Assembly: GCF_051401765.1 (NCBI RefSeq)
Contig: NW_027480570.1
Coordinates: 186,001-250,000 of the forward strand
Direction of reading: 5' to 3'
Origin: Calliopsis andreniformis
Taxonomy: Eukaryota; Arthropoda; Insecta; Hymenoptera; Andrenidae
DNA length: 64,000 nt
Below are positions 38,417 to 51,876 of the stretch, one piece after another. Every line of letters starts with the position of its first letter. The stretch's first letter is position 1. The notes beneath the pieces were generated by a model that had not been told where the DNA came from, made no database searches, and saw only the letters and a list, made by a program, of their open reading frames with translations. The translations under genes were made by a program, and so were the position numbers.

Positions 38417-41400
38417 TATTGAGCATTGATAATATAGGATTGGTGGTTGAGGACTGAGGATTGAGGATTGAGAATTCAGGATTCAGGATCGAGGATTGAA
38501 GATTGAGGATTGGGTATTGAGGATTGAAGAATGAGGATTGAGGATTGAGGATTGAAGAATGAGGATTGTGTATTGAAGATTGAGGATTGAGGATTGAAGA
38601 TTGAGTATTGAGGACTGAGGATTGAGTGTTGTGGATTGAGGACGAGGACTGAGGGTTGAATATGGATGTTTGAGGTGTGAGGATTAAGGATTGAGGATTG
38701 AGAATTGAGGATTGAGGATTGAGGATTGAAGATTGAGGAATGGGTATTGAGGACTGAAGGATGAGGATTGAGGATTGAGGATTGAGGATTGCAGATTGAG
38801 TATTGATGATTGAAGATTGAGGATTCAGGATTGAGGATTGAGGATTGAGTATTGAGGGGTGAGGATTGAGGATTGAAGATTGGGTGTTGAGGATTGAAAA
38901 TTGAGGATTGAGGATTGAGGATTGAGGGGTGAGGATTGAGGATTGAAGATTGGGTGTTGAGGATTGAAAATTGAGGATTGAGGATTGAGGATTGAGGATT
39001 GAGGATTGAGGATTGAAGATTGAGGATTGGGTATTGAGGATTGAAGAATGAGGATTGAGGGTTTAGGATTGAGGATTTAGGATTGAGTATTGAGTATTGA
39101 AGGTTGAGGATTGTGGATTGAGGATTGAGGATTGAGGACTGAAGGATGAGGATTGAGGATTGAGGATTGAGGATTGCAGATTGGGTATTGATGATTGAAG
39201 ATTGAGGATTCAGGATTGAGGATTGAGGATTGAGGATTGAGGATTGAATATTGAAGATTGAGTATTGATGCCTGAGGATTGAGGATTGAGGATTGAGGAT
39301 TGAGAATTCAGGATTGAGAATCGAGGATTGGAGATTGAGGATTGGGTATTGAGGATTGAAGAATGAGGATTGAGGATTGAGGATTGAGGATTGAGGATTG
39401 AGGATTGCAGATTGTGTATTGAGGATTGACGGTTGAGGATTCAGGATTGAGGACTGAGGATTGAGGATTGAGGATTGAAGATTGAGGATTGAAGATTGAT
39501 TATTGAGGATTGAGGATTGAGGATTAAGGATTTAGGATTGGGGATTGAGGATCTAGGATTGGAGATTGATTATTGGGGTTGAAGATTGAGGATTGAGGAT
39601 TGAGGATTGAGAATTGAGAATTGAGGATGAGGACTGAGGGTTGAGGATTGAGGTTTGAGGAACGAGGATTGAGGATTGAGGACTGAGGACTGAGGATAGA
39701 CGATTGAGTATTGAAGATTGAGGATTTATGACTGAGGATTGAGGATTGAGGATTGAGGATTGAGTATTGAGGATTGAAGATTGAGTATTGAAGATTGAAG
39801 ATTGAGGATTGAGGATTGAGGGTTGAGGATTGAGGACGAGGACTGACGGTTGAGGATTGAGGTTTGAGGATTGAGGGTTGTGGATTGAGAACGAGGACTG
39901 AGGGTAGAATATTGATGTTTGAGGCCTGAGGATTGAGGATTGAGGATTGAGAATTGATGATTGAGGACTGAGGGTTGAAGATTGAGGATTGGGTATTGAG
40001 GATTGAAGAATGACGATTGAGGATTGAGGATTGAGGATTGAGGATTGAAGATTGAGGATTCAGGATTGAGGAATGAGTATTGAAGATTGAGGATTGATGA
40101 TTGAGGATAGAGGATTGGGGATTGAGGATTGAGCATTGAGGTTTGAGGACTCAGGGCTGAGGATTGAGGATTGAGGATTGATGATTGAGGATTGAGGATT
40201 GAGGATTGGGTATTGAGGATTGAGCATTGAGGTTTGAGGACTGAGGGCTGAGGATTGAGGATTGAGGATTGAGGATTGAGGATGAGGGCTGAAGGTTGAG
40301 GATTTAGGTTTGAGGACTGAGGACTGAGGATTGAGGATTGAGGATTGAGGATTGAGGATTGAGGATTGAAGATTGAGGAATGGGTATTGAGGATTGAAGA
40401 ATGAGGATTGAGGATTGAGGATTGAGGATTGAGGATTGAGGATTGAAGATTGAGGATTGGGTATTGAGGATTGAAGAATGAGGATTGAGGATTGAGGATT
40501 GAGGATAGAGGATTGAAGATTGAGTATTGAGGATTGAAGATTGAGGGTTCAGGATTGAGTACTGAGGATTGAGTATTGAGGACTGAGGATTGAAGATTGA
40601 GAATTGAAGATTGAGTATTGAGGACTGAATATTGACGATTGAGGATTGAAGATTGAGGATTGGGTATTGAAGATTGAAGAATGAGGATTGAGGATTGAGG
40701 ATTGAGGATTGAGGATTGAAGATTGAGTATTGAGGATTGAAGATTGAGGATTGAGTATTGAGGATTGAGTATTGAGGATTGAAGATTGAGTATTGAGGAT
40801 TGAAGATTGAGGATTGAGTATTGAGGATTGAAGATTGAATATTGAGGACTGAGGATTGAGGGTTGTGGATTGAGGACGAGGATTGAGGGTAGAATATTGA
40901 TGTTTGAGGTGTGAGGATTAAGGATTGAGGATTGAGAATTGAGGATCGAGGATTGAGGATTGAAGACTGAGGAATGGGTATTGAGGACTGAAGAATGAGG
41001 ATTGAGGATTGAGGGTTGAGGATTGAGGATTGCAGATTGAGTATTGAGGATTGAAGATAGAGGATTCAGGATTGAGGATTGAGGATTGAGGATTGAGGAT
41101 TGAGGATTGAGGATTGAGGATTGAAGATTGGGTATTGAGGATTGAAAATTGAGGATTGAGGATTCAGGATTGAGGATTGAGGAATGAGTATTGAAGATTG
41201 AGGATTGATGATTGAGGATTGAGGATTGAGGATTGAAGATTGAGGATTGGGTATTGAGGATTGAAGAATTAGGATTGAGAATTGAGGATTGAGGATAGAG
41301 GATTGAGGGTTGAAGATTGAGGATTGGCTATTGAGGATTGAGGAATGAGGATTGAGGATTGAAGATTGAGGATTGGGTATTGAGGATTGAAGAATGAGGA

Positions 41401-43440
41401 TTGAGGATTGAGGATTGAGGATCGAGGATTGAGGATTGAAGACTGAGGAATGGGTATTGAGGACTGAAGAATGAGGATTGAGGATTGAGGATTGAGGATT
41501 GAGGATTGCAGATTGAGTATTGAGGATTGAAGATAGAGGATTCAGGATTGAGGATTGAGGATTGAGGATTGAGGATTGAGGATTGAGGATTGAAAATTGG
41601 GTATTGAGGATTGAAAATTGAGGATTGAGGATTCAGGATTAAGGATTGAGGAATGAGTATTGAAGATTGAGGATTGATGATTGAGGATTGAGGATTGAGG
41701 ATTGAAGATTGAGGATTGGGTATTGAGGATTGAAGAATTAGAATTGAGAATTGAGGATTGAGGGTAGAGGATTGAGGGTTGATGATTGAGGATTGGCTAT
41801 TGAGGATTGAGGAATGAGGATTGAGGACTGAAGATTGAGGATTGGGTATTGAGGATTGAAGAATGAGGATTGAGGATTGAGGATTGAGGACTGGGGATTG
41901 AGGATTGAAGATTGAGGATTGGGTATTGAGTATTGAAGAATGAGGATTGAGGATTGAGGATTGAGGATTGAGGATTGAAGATTGAGTATTGAGGATTGAA
42001 GATTGAGGATTGAGGATTGAGGATTGAAGATTGAGGATTGGGTATTGAGGATTGAAGAATGAGGATTGAGGATTGAGGATTGAGGATTGAGGATTGAGGA
42101 TTGAAGATTGAGGATTGGGTATTGAGGATTGAAGAATGAGGATTGAGGATTGAGGATTGAGGATTGAGGATTGAAGATTGAGTATTGAGGATTGAAGATT
42201 GATGGTTGAGGATTGAAGATTGAGGATTGGGAATTGAGGATTGAAGAATGAGGATTGAGGATTGAGGATTGAGGATTGAGGATTGAGGATTGAGGATTGA
42301 AGATTGAGGATTGGGTATTGAGGATTGAAGATTGAGGATTGGGTATTGAGGATTGAACAATGAGGATTGAGGGTTGAGGATAGAGGATTGAGGATTGAGT
42401 ATTGAGTATTGAAGGTTGAGGTTTGTGGATTGAGGATTGAATAATGAAGATTGAGTATTGATGCCTGAGGATTGAGGATTGAGGATTGAGTATTGAGAAT
42501 TGAGGATTGATGGTTGAGTATTGAGGATTGAGGATTGAGTATTGAGTGTTGAAGATTGAGGATTGATGATTGAAGATTGAGGATTGGGGATTGAGGATTG
42601 AGGAATGAGTATTGAAGACTGGGGATTGATGATTGAGGATTGAGGATTGAGGATTGGGTATTGAGGATTGAGCATTGAGGTTTGAGGACTGAGGGCTGAA
42701 GATTGAGGATTGAGGATTGAGGATTGAGGATGAGGGCTGAGGGTTGAGGATTGAGGTTTGAGGACTGAGGACTGAGGGCTGAGGATTGAGGATTGAGGAT
42801 TGATGATTGAGGATTGAGGATTGAGGATTGGGTATTGAGGATTGAGCATTGAGGTTTGAGGACTGAGGGCTGAGGATTGAGGATTGAGGTTTGAGGACTG
42901 AGGACTGAGGATTGAGGGTTGAGGATTGAGGATTGAGGATTGAGGATTGAGGATTGAAGATTGAGGATTGGGTATTGAGGATTGAAGAATGAGGATTGAG
43001 GATTGAGGATTGAGGATTGAGGATTGAGGATTGAAGATTGAGGATTGGATATTGAGGATTGAAGAATGAGGATTGAGGATTGAGGATTGAGGATTGAGGA
43101 TTGAAGATTGAGTATTGAGGATTGAAGATTGATGGTTGAGGATTGAGTACTGAGGATTGAGTATTGAGGACTGAGGATTGAAGATTGAGAATTGAAGATT
43201 GAGTATTGAGGACTGAATATTGACGATTGAGGATTGAAGATTGAGGATTGAGGATTGAGGATTGAAGATTGAGGATTCAGTGTTGGACAATGAGGATTGA
43301 TGGTTGAAGATTGAGTATTGGGGATTGAGGATTGAGGAATGAGTATTGAAGATTGAGGATTGATGATTGAGGATTGAGGATTGAGGATTGAAGATTGAGG
43401 ATTGGGTATTGAGGATTGAAGAATTAGGATTGAGAATTGA

Positions 43441-45448
43441 GGATTGAGGATAGAGGATTGAGGGTTGAAGATTGAGGATTGGCTATTGAGGATTGAGGAA
43501 TGAGGATTGAGGATTGAAGATTGAGGATTGGGTATTGAGGATTGAAGAATGAGGATTGAGGATTGAGGATTGAGGACTGAGGATTGAGGATTGAAGATTG
43601 AGGATTGGGTATTGAGTATTGAAGAATGAGGATTGAGGATCGAGGATTGAGGATTGAGGATTGAAGATTGAGTATTGAGGATTGAAGATTGAGGATTGAG
43701 GATTGAGGATTGAGTATTGAGGATTGAAGATTGAGTATTGAGGATTGAAGATTGAGGATTGAAGATTGAGGATTAAGGACTGAGGATTGGGGATTGAGGA
43801 TCTAGGATTGGAGATTGATTTTTGGGGATTGAAGATTGAGGATTGAGGATTGAGGATTGCTAATTGAGAATTGAGGATGAGGACTGAGGGTTGAGGATTG
43901 AGGTTTGAGGAACGAGCATTGAGGATTGAGGATTGAGGATTGAGGATTGACGATTGAGTATTGAAGATAGAGGATTTATGACTGAGGATTGAGGATTGAG
44001 GATTGAGGATTGAGGATTGAGTATTGAGGATTGAAGATTGAGTATTGAGGATTGAATATTGAGGATTGAGGTTTGAGGATTGAGAATGAGGGCTGAGGGT
44101 TGAGGATTGAGGTTTGAGTATAGAATCCTGAGAATTCAGGATATTCTATTGAGCATTGAGAATATAGGATTGATGGTTGAGGACTGAGGATTCAGGATTG
44201 AGAATTCAGGATTCAGGATCGAGGATTGAAGATTGAGGATTGGGTATTGAGGATTGAAGAATGTGGATTGAGGATTGAGGATTGAGGATTGAGGATTGAG
44301 GATTGAAGATTGAGGATTGGGTATTGAGGATTGAAGAATGAGGATTGAGGGTTTAGGATTGAGGATTTAGGATTGAGTATTGAGTATTGAAGGTTGAGGA
44401 TTGTGGATTGAGGATTGAGGATTGAGGATTGAATATTGAAGATTGAGTATTGATGCCTGAGGATTGAGGATTGAGGATTGAGGATTGAGACTTCAGGATT
44501 GAGGATCGAGGATTGGAGATTGAGGATTGGGTATTGAGGATTGAAGAATGAGGATTGAGGATTGAGGATTGAGGATAGAGGATTGAGGATTGAAGATTGA
44601 GGATTGGGTATTGAGAATTGAAGAGTGAGGATTGAGGGTTGAGGATAGAGGATTGAGGATTGAGTATTGAGTATTGAAGGTTGAGGGTTGTGGATTGAGG
44701 ATTGTGGATTGAGGATTGAATACTGAAGATTGAGTATTGATGCCTGAGGATTGAGGATTGAGGATTGAGTATTGAGAATTGAGGATTGATGGTTGAGTAT
44801 TGAGGATTGAGGATTGAGTATTGAGTGTTGAAGATTGAGGATTGATGATTGAAGATTGAGGATTGGGGATTGAGGATTGAGGAATGAGTATTGAAGATTG
44901 GGGATTGATGATTGAGGATTGAGGATTGAGGATTGGGTATTGAGGATTGAGCATTGAGGTTTGAGGACTGAGGGCTGAGGATTGAGGATTGAGGATTGAG
45001 GATTGAGGATGAGGGCTGGGGGTTGAGGATTGAGGTTTGAGGACTGAGGACTGAGGATTGAGGATTGATGATTGAGGATTGAGGATTGAGGATTGGGTAT
45101 TGAGGATTGAGCATTGAGGTTTGAGGACTGAGGGCTGAGGATTGAGGATTGAGGATTGAGGATTGAGGATGAGGGCTGAGGGTTGAGGATTGAGGTTTGA
45201 GGACTGAGGACTGAGGGCTGAGGATTGAGGATTGAGGATTGATGATTGAGGATTGAGGATTGAGGATTGGGTATTGAGGATTGAGCATTGAGGTTTGAGG
45301 ACTGAGGGCTGAGGATTGAGGATTGAGGTTTGAGGACTGAGGACTGAGGATTGAGGGTTGAGGATTGAGGATTGAGGATTGAGGATTGAGGATTGAAGAT
45401 TGAGGATTGGGTATTGAGGATTGAAGAATGAGGATTGAGGATTGAGGA
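43441..45448. repeat. Higher-order block J, copy 1
   Basis: This block matches 48266-50273 at an offset of 4825 bp and overlaps the right end of segment I copy 1. It carries the palindrome at 44123. The two copies share GGATCTA near 43798, GGTTTAGG near 44350, TGCCTGA near 44454 and GGGCTGG near 45012. Confidence 0.85.
44123..44146. repeat. 24-bp imperfect palindrome, copy 9
   Basis: Consensus form, 5730 bp after copy 8. The same spacing separates copies 12 and 13. Confidence 0.85.
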
Positions 45449-45489
45449 TGAGGGCTGAGGGTTGAGGATTGAGGTTTGAGGGCTGAGGA

Positions 45490-47685
45490 TTGAGGATTGA
45501 GGATTGAGGATTGAGGATTGAGGATTGAAGATTGGGTGTTGAGGATTGAAAATTGAGGATTGAGGATTGAGGATTGAGGATTGAGGATTGAGCATTGAAG
45601 ATTGAGGATTGGGGATTGAGGATTGAAGATTGAGGACTGAGGGCTGAGGATTGAGGATTGAGGATTGAGGATTGAGGATGAGGGCTGAGGGTTGAGGATT
45701 GAGGTTTGAGGACTGAGGACTGAGGATTGAGGATTGAGGAATGAGTATTGAAGATTGAGGATTGATGATTGAGGATAGAGGATTGGGGATTGAGGATTGA
45801 GCATTGAGGTTTGAGGACTGAGGGCTGAGGATTGAGGATTGAGGATTGATGATTGAGGATTGAGGATTGAGGATTGGGTATTGAGGATTGAGCATTGAGG
45901 TTTGAGGACTGAGGGCTGAGGATTGAGGATTGAGGATTGAGGATTGAGGATGAGGGCTGAGGGTTGAGGATTGAGGTTTGAGGACTGAGGACTGAGGATT
46001 GAGGATTGAGGATTGAGGATTGAGGATTGAGGATTGAAGATTGAGGAATGGGTATTGAGGAGTGAAGGATGAGGATTGAGGATTGAGGATTGAGGATTGC
46101 AGATTGAGTATTGATGATTGAAGATTGAGGATTCAGGATTGAGGATTGAGGATTGAGGATTGAGGATTGAGGATTGAAGATTGGGTGTTGAGGATTGAAA
46201 ATTGAGGATTCAGGATTGAGGATTGAGGATTGAGGATTGAGCATTGAAGATTGAGGATTGGGGATTGAGGATTGAAGATTGAGGATTGAGTATTGAGGAT
46301 TGAGTATTGAGGATTGAAGATTGAGTACTGATGATTGAATATTGAGGATTGAGGATTGAGGGTTGAGGATTGAGGACGAGGACTGACGGTTGAGGATTGA
46401 GGTTTGAGGATTGAGGATTGAGGATTGAGGACTGAGGCTTGAGGATTGGCGATTGAGCATAGATGATTGAAGATTGAGGACTGGCGATTGAGGATTGAAG
46501 ATTGAGGATTAAGGACTGAGGATTGGGGATTGAGGATCTAGGATTGGAGATTGATTTTTGGGGATTGAAGATTGAGGATTGAGGATTGAGGATTGCTAAT
46601 TGAGAATTGAGGATGAGGACTGAGGGTTGAGGATTGAGGTTTGAGGAACGAGGATTGAGGATTGAGGATTGAGGACTGAGGATTGACGATTGAGTATTGA
46701 AGATAGAGGATTTATGACTGAGGATTAAGGATTGAGGATTGAGGATTGAGGATTGAGGATTGAGGATTGAAGATTGAGTATTGAGGATTGAATATTGAGG
46801 ATAAAGGTTTGAGGATTGAGAATGAGGGCTGAGGGTTGAGGATTGAGGTTTGAGTATAGAATCCTGAGAATTCAGGATATTCTATTGAGCATTGATAATA
46901 TAGGATTGGTGGTTGAGGACTGAGGATTGAGGATTGAGAATTCAGGATTCAGGATCGAGGATTGAAGATTGAGGATTGGGTATTGAGGATTGAAGAATGA
47001 GGATTGAGGATTGAGGATTGAAGAATGAGGATTGTGTATTGAGGATTGAGGATTGAGGATTGAAGATTGAGTATTGAGGACTGAGGATTGAGTGTTGTGG
47101 ATTGAGGACGAGGACTGAGGGTTGAATATGGATGTTTGAGGTGTGAGGATTAAGGATTGAGGATTGAGAATTGAGGATTGAGGATTGAGGATTGAAGATT
47201 GAGGAATGGGTATTGAGGACTGAAGGATGAGGATTGAGGATTGAGGATTGAGGATTGCAGATTGAGTATTGATGATTGAAGATTGAGGATTCAGGATTGA
47301 GGATTGAGGATTGAGTATTGAGGGGTGAGGATTGAGGATTGAAGATTGGGTGTTGAGGATTGAAAATTGAGGATTGAGGATTGAGGATTGAGGGGTGAGG
47401 ATTGAGGATTGAAGATTGGGTGTTGAGGATTGAAAATTGAGGATTGAGGATTGAGGATTGAGGATTGAGGATTGAGGATTGAAGATTGAGGATTGGGTAT
47501 TGAGGATTGAAGAATGAGGATTGAGGGTTTAGGATTGAGGATTTAGGATTGAGTATTGAGTATTGAAGGTTGAGGATTGTGGATTGAGGATTGAGGATTG
47601 AGGACTGAAGGATGAGGATTGAGGATTGAGGATTGAGGATTGCAGATTGGGTATTGATGATTGAAGATTGAGGATTCAGGATTGA
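45490..47685. repeat. Higher-order block K, copy 1
   Basis: This block matches about 50540-52680 at an offset of 5050 bp up to 45977 and 4994 bp after it. The 56-bp (eight-unit) step is the same one that separates 37500 from 51025. It carries the palindrome at 46859 and a 70-bp GGGGTGA doublet at 47322/47392. Confidence 0.85.
46859..46882. repeat. 24-bp imperfect palindrome, copy 10
   Basis: Consensus form in block K copy 1. Confidence 0.85.
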
Positions 47686-48265
47686 GGATTGAAGATTGAG
47701 GATTCAGGATTGAGGAATGAGTATTGAAGATTGAGGATTGATGATTGAGGATAGAGGATTGGGGATTGAGGATTGAGCATTGAGGTTTGAGGACTGAGGG
47801 CTGAGGATTGAGGATTGAGGATTGATGATTGAGGATTGAGGATTGAGGATTGGGTATTGAGGATTGAGCATTGAGGTTTGAGGACTGAGGGCTGAGGATT
47901 GAGGATTGAGGATTGAGGATTGAGGATGAGGGCTGAAGGTTGAGGATTTAGGTTTGAGGACTGAGGACTGAGGATTGAGGATTGAGGATTGAGGATTGAG
48001 GATTGAGGATTGAAGATTGAGGAATGGGTATTGAGGATTGAAGAATGAGGATTGAGGATTGAGGATTGAGGATTGAGGATTGAGGATTGAAGATTGAGGA
48101 TTGGGTATTGAGGATTGAAGAATGAGGATTGAGGATTGAGGATTGAGGATAGAGGATTGAAGATTGAGTATTGAGGATTGAAGATTGAGGGTTCAGGATT
48201 GAGTACTGAGGATTGAGTATTGAGGACTGAGGATTGAAGATTGAGAATTGAAGATTGAGTATTGA
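47686..48265. repeat. Satellite stretch between K and J copies
   Basis: This resembles 40050-40630: the series GGATAGA, GGATTGG, GCATTGA, then GGATGA, GGGCTGA, AGGTTGA, GGATTTA is shared, with the same GGATTTA variant as at 40301. It is therefore a short extra copy of the interior of segment I. Nothing else is visible. Confidence 0.7.
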
Positions 48266-50273
48266 GGATTGAGGATAGAGGATTGAGGGTTGAAGATTGA
48301 GGATTGGCTATTGAGGATTGAGGAATGAGGATTGAGGATTGAAGATTGAGGATTGGGTATTGAGGATTGAAGAATGAGGATTGAGGATTGAGGATTGAGG
48401 ACTGAGGATTGAGGATTGAAGATTGAGGATTGGGTATTGAGTATTGAAGAATGAGGATTGAGGATTGAGGATTGAGGATTGAGGATTGAAGATTGAGTAT
48501 TGAGGATTGAAGATTGAGGATTGAGGATTGAGGATTGAGTATTGAGGATTGAAGATTGAGTATTGAGGATTGAAGATTGAGGATTGAAGATTGAGGATTA
48601 AGGACTGAGGATTGGGGATTGAGGATCTAGGATTGGAGATTGATTTTTGGGGATTGAAGATTGAGGATTGAGGATTGAGGATTGCTAATTGAGAATTGAG
48701 GATGAGGACTGAGGGTTGAGGATTGAGGTTTGAGGAACGAGCATTGAGGATTGAGGATTGAGGATTGAGGATTGACGATTGAGTATTGAAGATAGAGGAT
48801 TTAAGACTGAGGATTGAGGATTGAGGATTGAGGATTGAGGATTGAGTATTGAGGATTGAAGATTGAGTATTGAGGATTGAATATTGAGGATTGAGGTTTG
48901 AGGATTGAGAATGAGGGCTGAGGGTTGAGGATTGAGGTTTGAGTATAGAATCCTGAGAATTCAGGATATTCTATTGAGCATTGAGAATATAGGATTGATG
49001 GATGAGGACTGAGGATTCAGGATTGAGAATTCAGGATTCAGGATCGAGGATTGAAGATTGAGGATTGGGTATTGAGGATTGAAGAATGTGGATTGAGGAT
49101 TGAGGATTGAGGATTGAGGATTGAGGATTGAAGATTGAGGATTGGGTATTGAGGATTGAAGAATGAGGATTGAGGGTTTAGGATTGAGGATTTAGGATTG
49201 AGTATTGAGTATTGAAGGTTGAGGATTGTGGATTGAGGATTGAGGATTGAGGATTGAATATTGAAGATTGAGTATTGATGCCTGAGGATTGAGGATTGAG
49301 GATTGAGGATTGAGACTTCAGGATTGAGGATCCAGGATTGGAGATTGAGGATTGGGTATTGAGGATTGAAGAATGAGGATTGAGGATTGAGGATTGAGGA
49401 TAGAGGATTGAGGATTGAAGATTGAGGATTGGGTATTGAGAATTGAAGAGTGAGGATTGAGGGTTGAGGATAGAGGATTGAGGATTGAGTATTGAGTATT
49501 GAAGGTTGAGGGTTGTGGATTGAGGATTGTGGATTGAGGATTGAATACTGAAGATTGAGTATTGATGCCTGAGGATTGAGGATTGAGGATTGAGTATTGA
49601 GAATTGAGGATTGATGGTTGAGTATTGAGGATTGAGGATTGAGTATTGAGTGTTGAAGATTGAGGATTGATGATCGAAGATTGAGGATTGGGGATTGAGG
49701 ATTGAGGAATGAGTATTGAAGATTGGGGATTGATGATTGAGGATTGAGGATTGAGGATTGGGTATTGAGGATTGAGCATTGAGGTTTGAGGACTGAGGGC
49801 TGAGGATTGAGGATTGAGGATTGAGGATTGAGGATGAGGGCTGGGGGTTGAGGATTGAGGTTTGAGGACTGAGGACTGAGGATTGAGGATTGATGATTGA
49901 GGATTGAGGATTGAGGATTGGGTATTGAGGATTGAGCATTGAGGTTTGAGGACTGAGGGCTGAGGATTGAGGATTGAGGATTGAGGATTGAGGATGAGGG
50001 CTGAGGGTTGAGGATTGAGGTTTGAGGACTGAGGACTGAGGGCTGAGGATTGAGGATTGAGGATTGATGATTGAGGATTGAGGATTGAGGATTGGGTATT
50101 GAGGATTGAGCATTGAGGTTTGAGGACTGAGGGCTGAGGATTGAGGATTGAGGTTTGAGGACTGAGGACTGAGGATTGAGGGTTGAGGATTGAGGATTGA
50201 GGATTGAGGATTGAGGATTGAAGATTGAGGATTGGGTATTGAGGATTGAAGAATGAGGATTGAGGATTGAGGA
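48266..50273. repeat. Higher-order block J, copy 2
   Basis: This is the second copy of 43441-45448 with the palindrome at 48948. Differences noted include GGATCCA at 49328 where copy 1 has GGATCGA. About 270 bp of further satellite (50274-50539) separates it from block K copy 2. Confidence 0.85.
48948..48971. repeat. 24-bp imperfect palindrome, copy 11
   Basis: Consensus form in block J copy 2, 4825 bp from copy 9. Confidence 0.85.
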
Positions 50274-51852
50274 TTGAGGATTGAGGATTGAGGATTGAAG
50301 ATTGAGGATTGGATATTGAGGATTGAAGAATGAGGATTGAGGATTGAGGATTGAGGATTGAGGATTGAAGATTGAGTATTGAGGATTGAAGATTGATGGT
50401 TGAGGATTGAGTACTGAGGATTGAGTATTGAGGACTGAGGATTGAAGATTGAGAATTGAAGATTGAGTATTGAGGGCTGAATATTGACGATTGAGGATTG
50501 AAGATTGAGGATTGAGGATTGAGGATTGAGGATTCAGGATTGAGGATTGAGGATTGAGGATTGAGGATTGAGGATTGAAGATTGGGTGTTGAGGATTGAA
50601 AATTGAGGATTGAGGATTGAGGATTGAGGATTGAGGATTGAGCATTGAAGATTGAGGATTGGGGATTGAGGATTGAAGATTGAGGACTGAGGGCTGAGGA
50701 TTGAGGATTGAGGATTGAGGATTGAGGATGAGGGCTGAGGGTTGAGGATTGAGGTTTGAGGACTGAGGACTGAGGATTGAGGATTGAGGAATGAGTATTG
50801 AAGATTGAGGATTGATGATTGAGGATAGAGGATTGGGGATTGAGGATTGAGCATTGAGGTTTGAGGACTGAGGGCTGAGGATTGAGGATTGAGGATTGAT
50901 GATTGAGGATTGAGGATTGAGGATTGGGTATTGAGGATTGAGCATTGAGGTTTGAGGACTGAGGGCTGAGGATTGAGGATTGAGGATTGAGGATTGAGGA
51001 TGAGGGCTGAGGGTTGAGGATTGAGGATTGAAGATTGAGGAATGGGTATTGAGGACTGAAGGATGAGGATTGAGGATTGAGGATTGAGGATTGCAGATTG
51101 AGTATTGATGATTGAAGATTGAGGATTCAGGATTGAGGATTGAGGATTGAGGATTGAGGATTGAGGATTGAAGATTGGGTGTTGAGGATTGAAAATTGAG
51201 GATTGAGGATTGAGGATTGAGGATTGAGGATTGAGCATTGAAGATTGAGGATTGGGGATTGAGGATTGAAGATTGAGGATTGAGTATTGAGGATTGAGTA
51301 TTGAGGATTGAAGATTGAGTACTGATGATTGAATATTGAGGATTGAGGATTGAGGGTTGAGGATTGAGGACGAGGACTGACGGTTGAGGATTGAGGTTTG
51401 AGGATTGAGGATTGAGGATTGAGGACTGAGGCTTGAGGATTGGCGATTGAGCATAGATGATTGAAGATTGAGGACTGGCGATTGAGGATTGAAGATTGAG
51501 GATTAAGGACTGAGGATTGGGGATTGAGGATCTAGGATTGGAGATTGATTTTTGGGGATTGAAGATTGAGGATTGAGGATTGAGGATTGCTAATTGAGAA
51601 TTGAGGATGAGGACTGAGGGTTGAGGATTGAGGTTTGAGGAACGAGGATTGAGGATTGAGGATTGAGGACTGAGGATTGACGATTGAGTATTGAAGATAG
51701 AGGATTTATGACTGAGGATTAAGGATTGAGGATTGAGGATTGAGGATTGAGGATTGAGGATTGAAGATTGAGTATTGAGGATTGAATATTGAGGATAGAG
51801 GTTTGAGGATTGAGAATGAGGGCTGAGGGTTGAGGATTGAGGTTTGAGTATA

Positions 51853-51876
51853 GAATCCTGAGAATTCAGGATATTC
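51853..51876. repeat. 24-bp imperfect palindrome, copy 12
   Basis: Consensus form, 13460 bp from copy 8 and 4994 bp from copy 10. Confidence 0.85.

Larger units (their letters stand above)
37555..45070. repeat. Large segmental duplication I, copy 1
   Basis: 37555-44340 matches 51015-57800 at a constant offset of 13460 bp, with no length change that I could find over about 6.8 kb. After a 210-bp (30-unit) loss in copy 2 the match continues as 44551-45070 with 57801-58320. To the left, 37270-37500 matches 50786-51016 at 13516 bp; the 56-bp (eight-unit) difference lies in copy 2 near 51025. Substitutions noted by eye include 38577, 39361, 39906, 40152, 40891, 43641, 44022, 44061 and 44193, which is few for this length. 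It holds the palindromes at 38393 and 44123. Confidence 0.9.
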
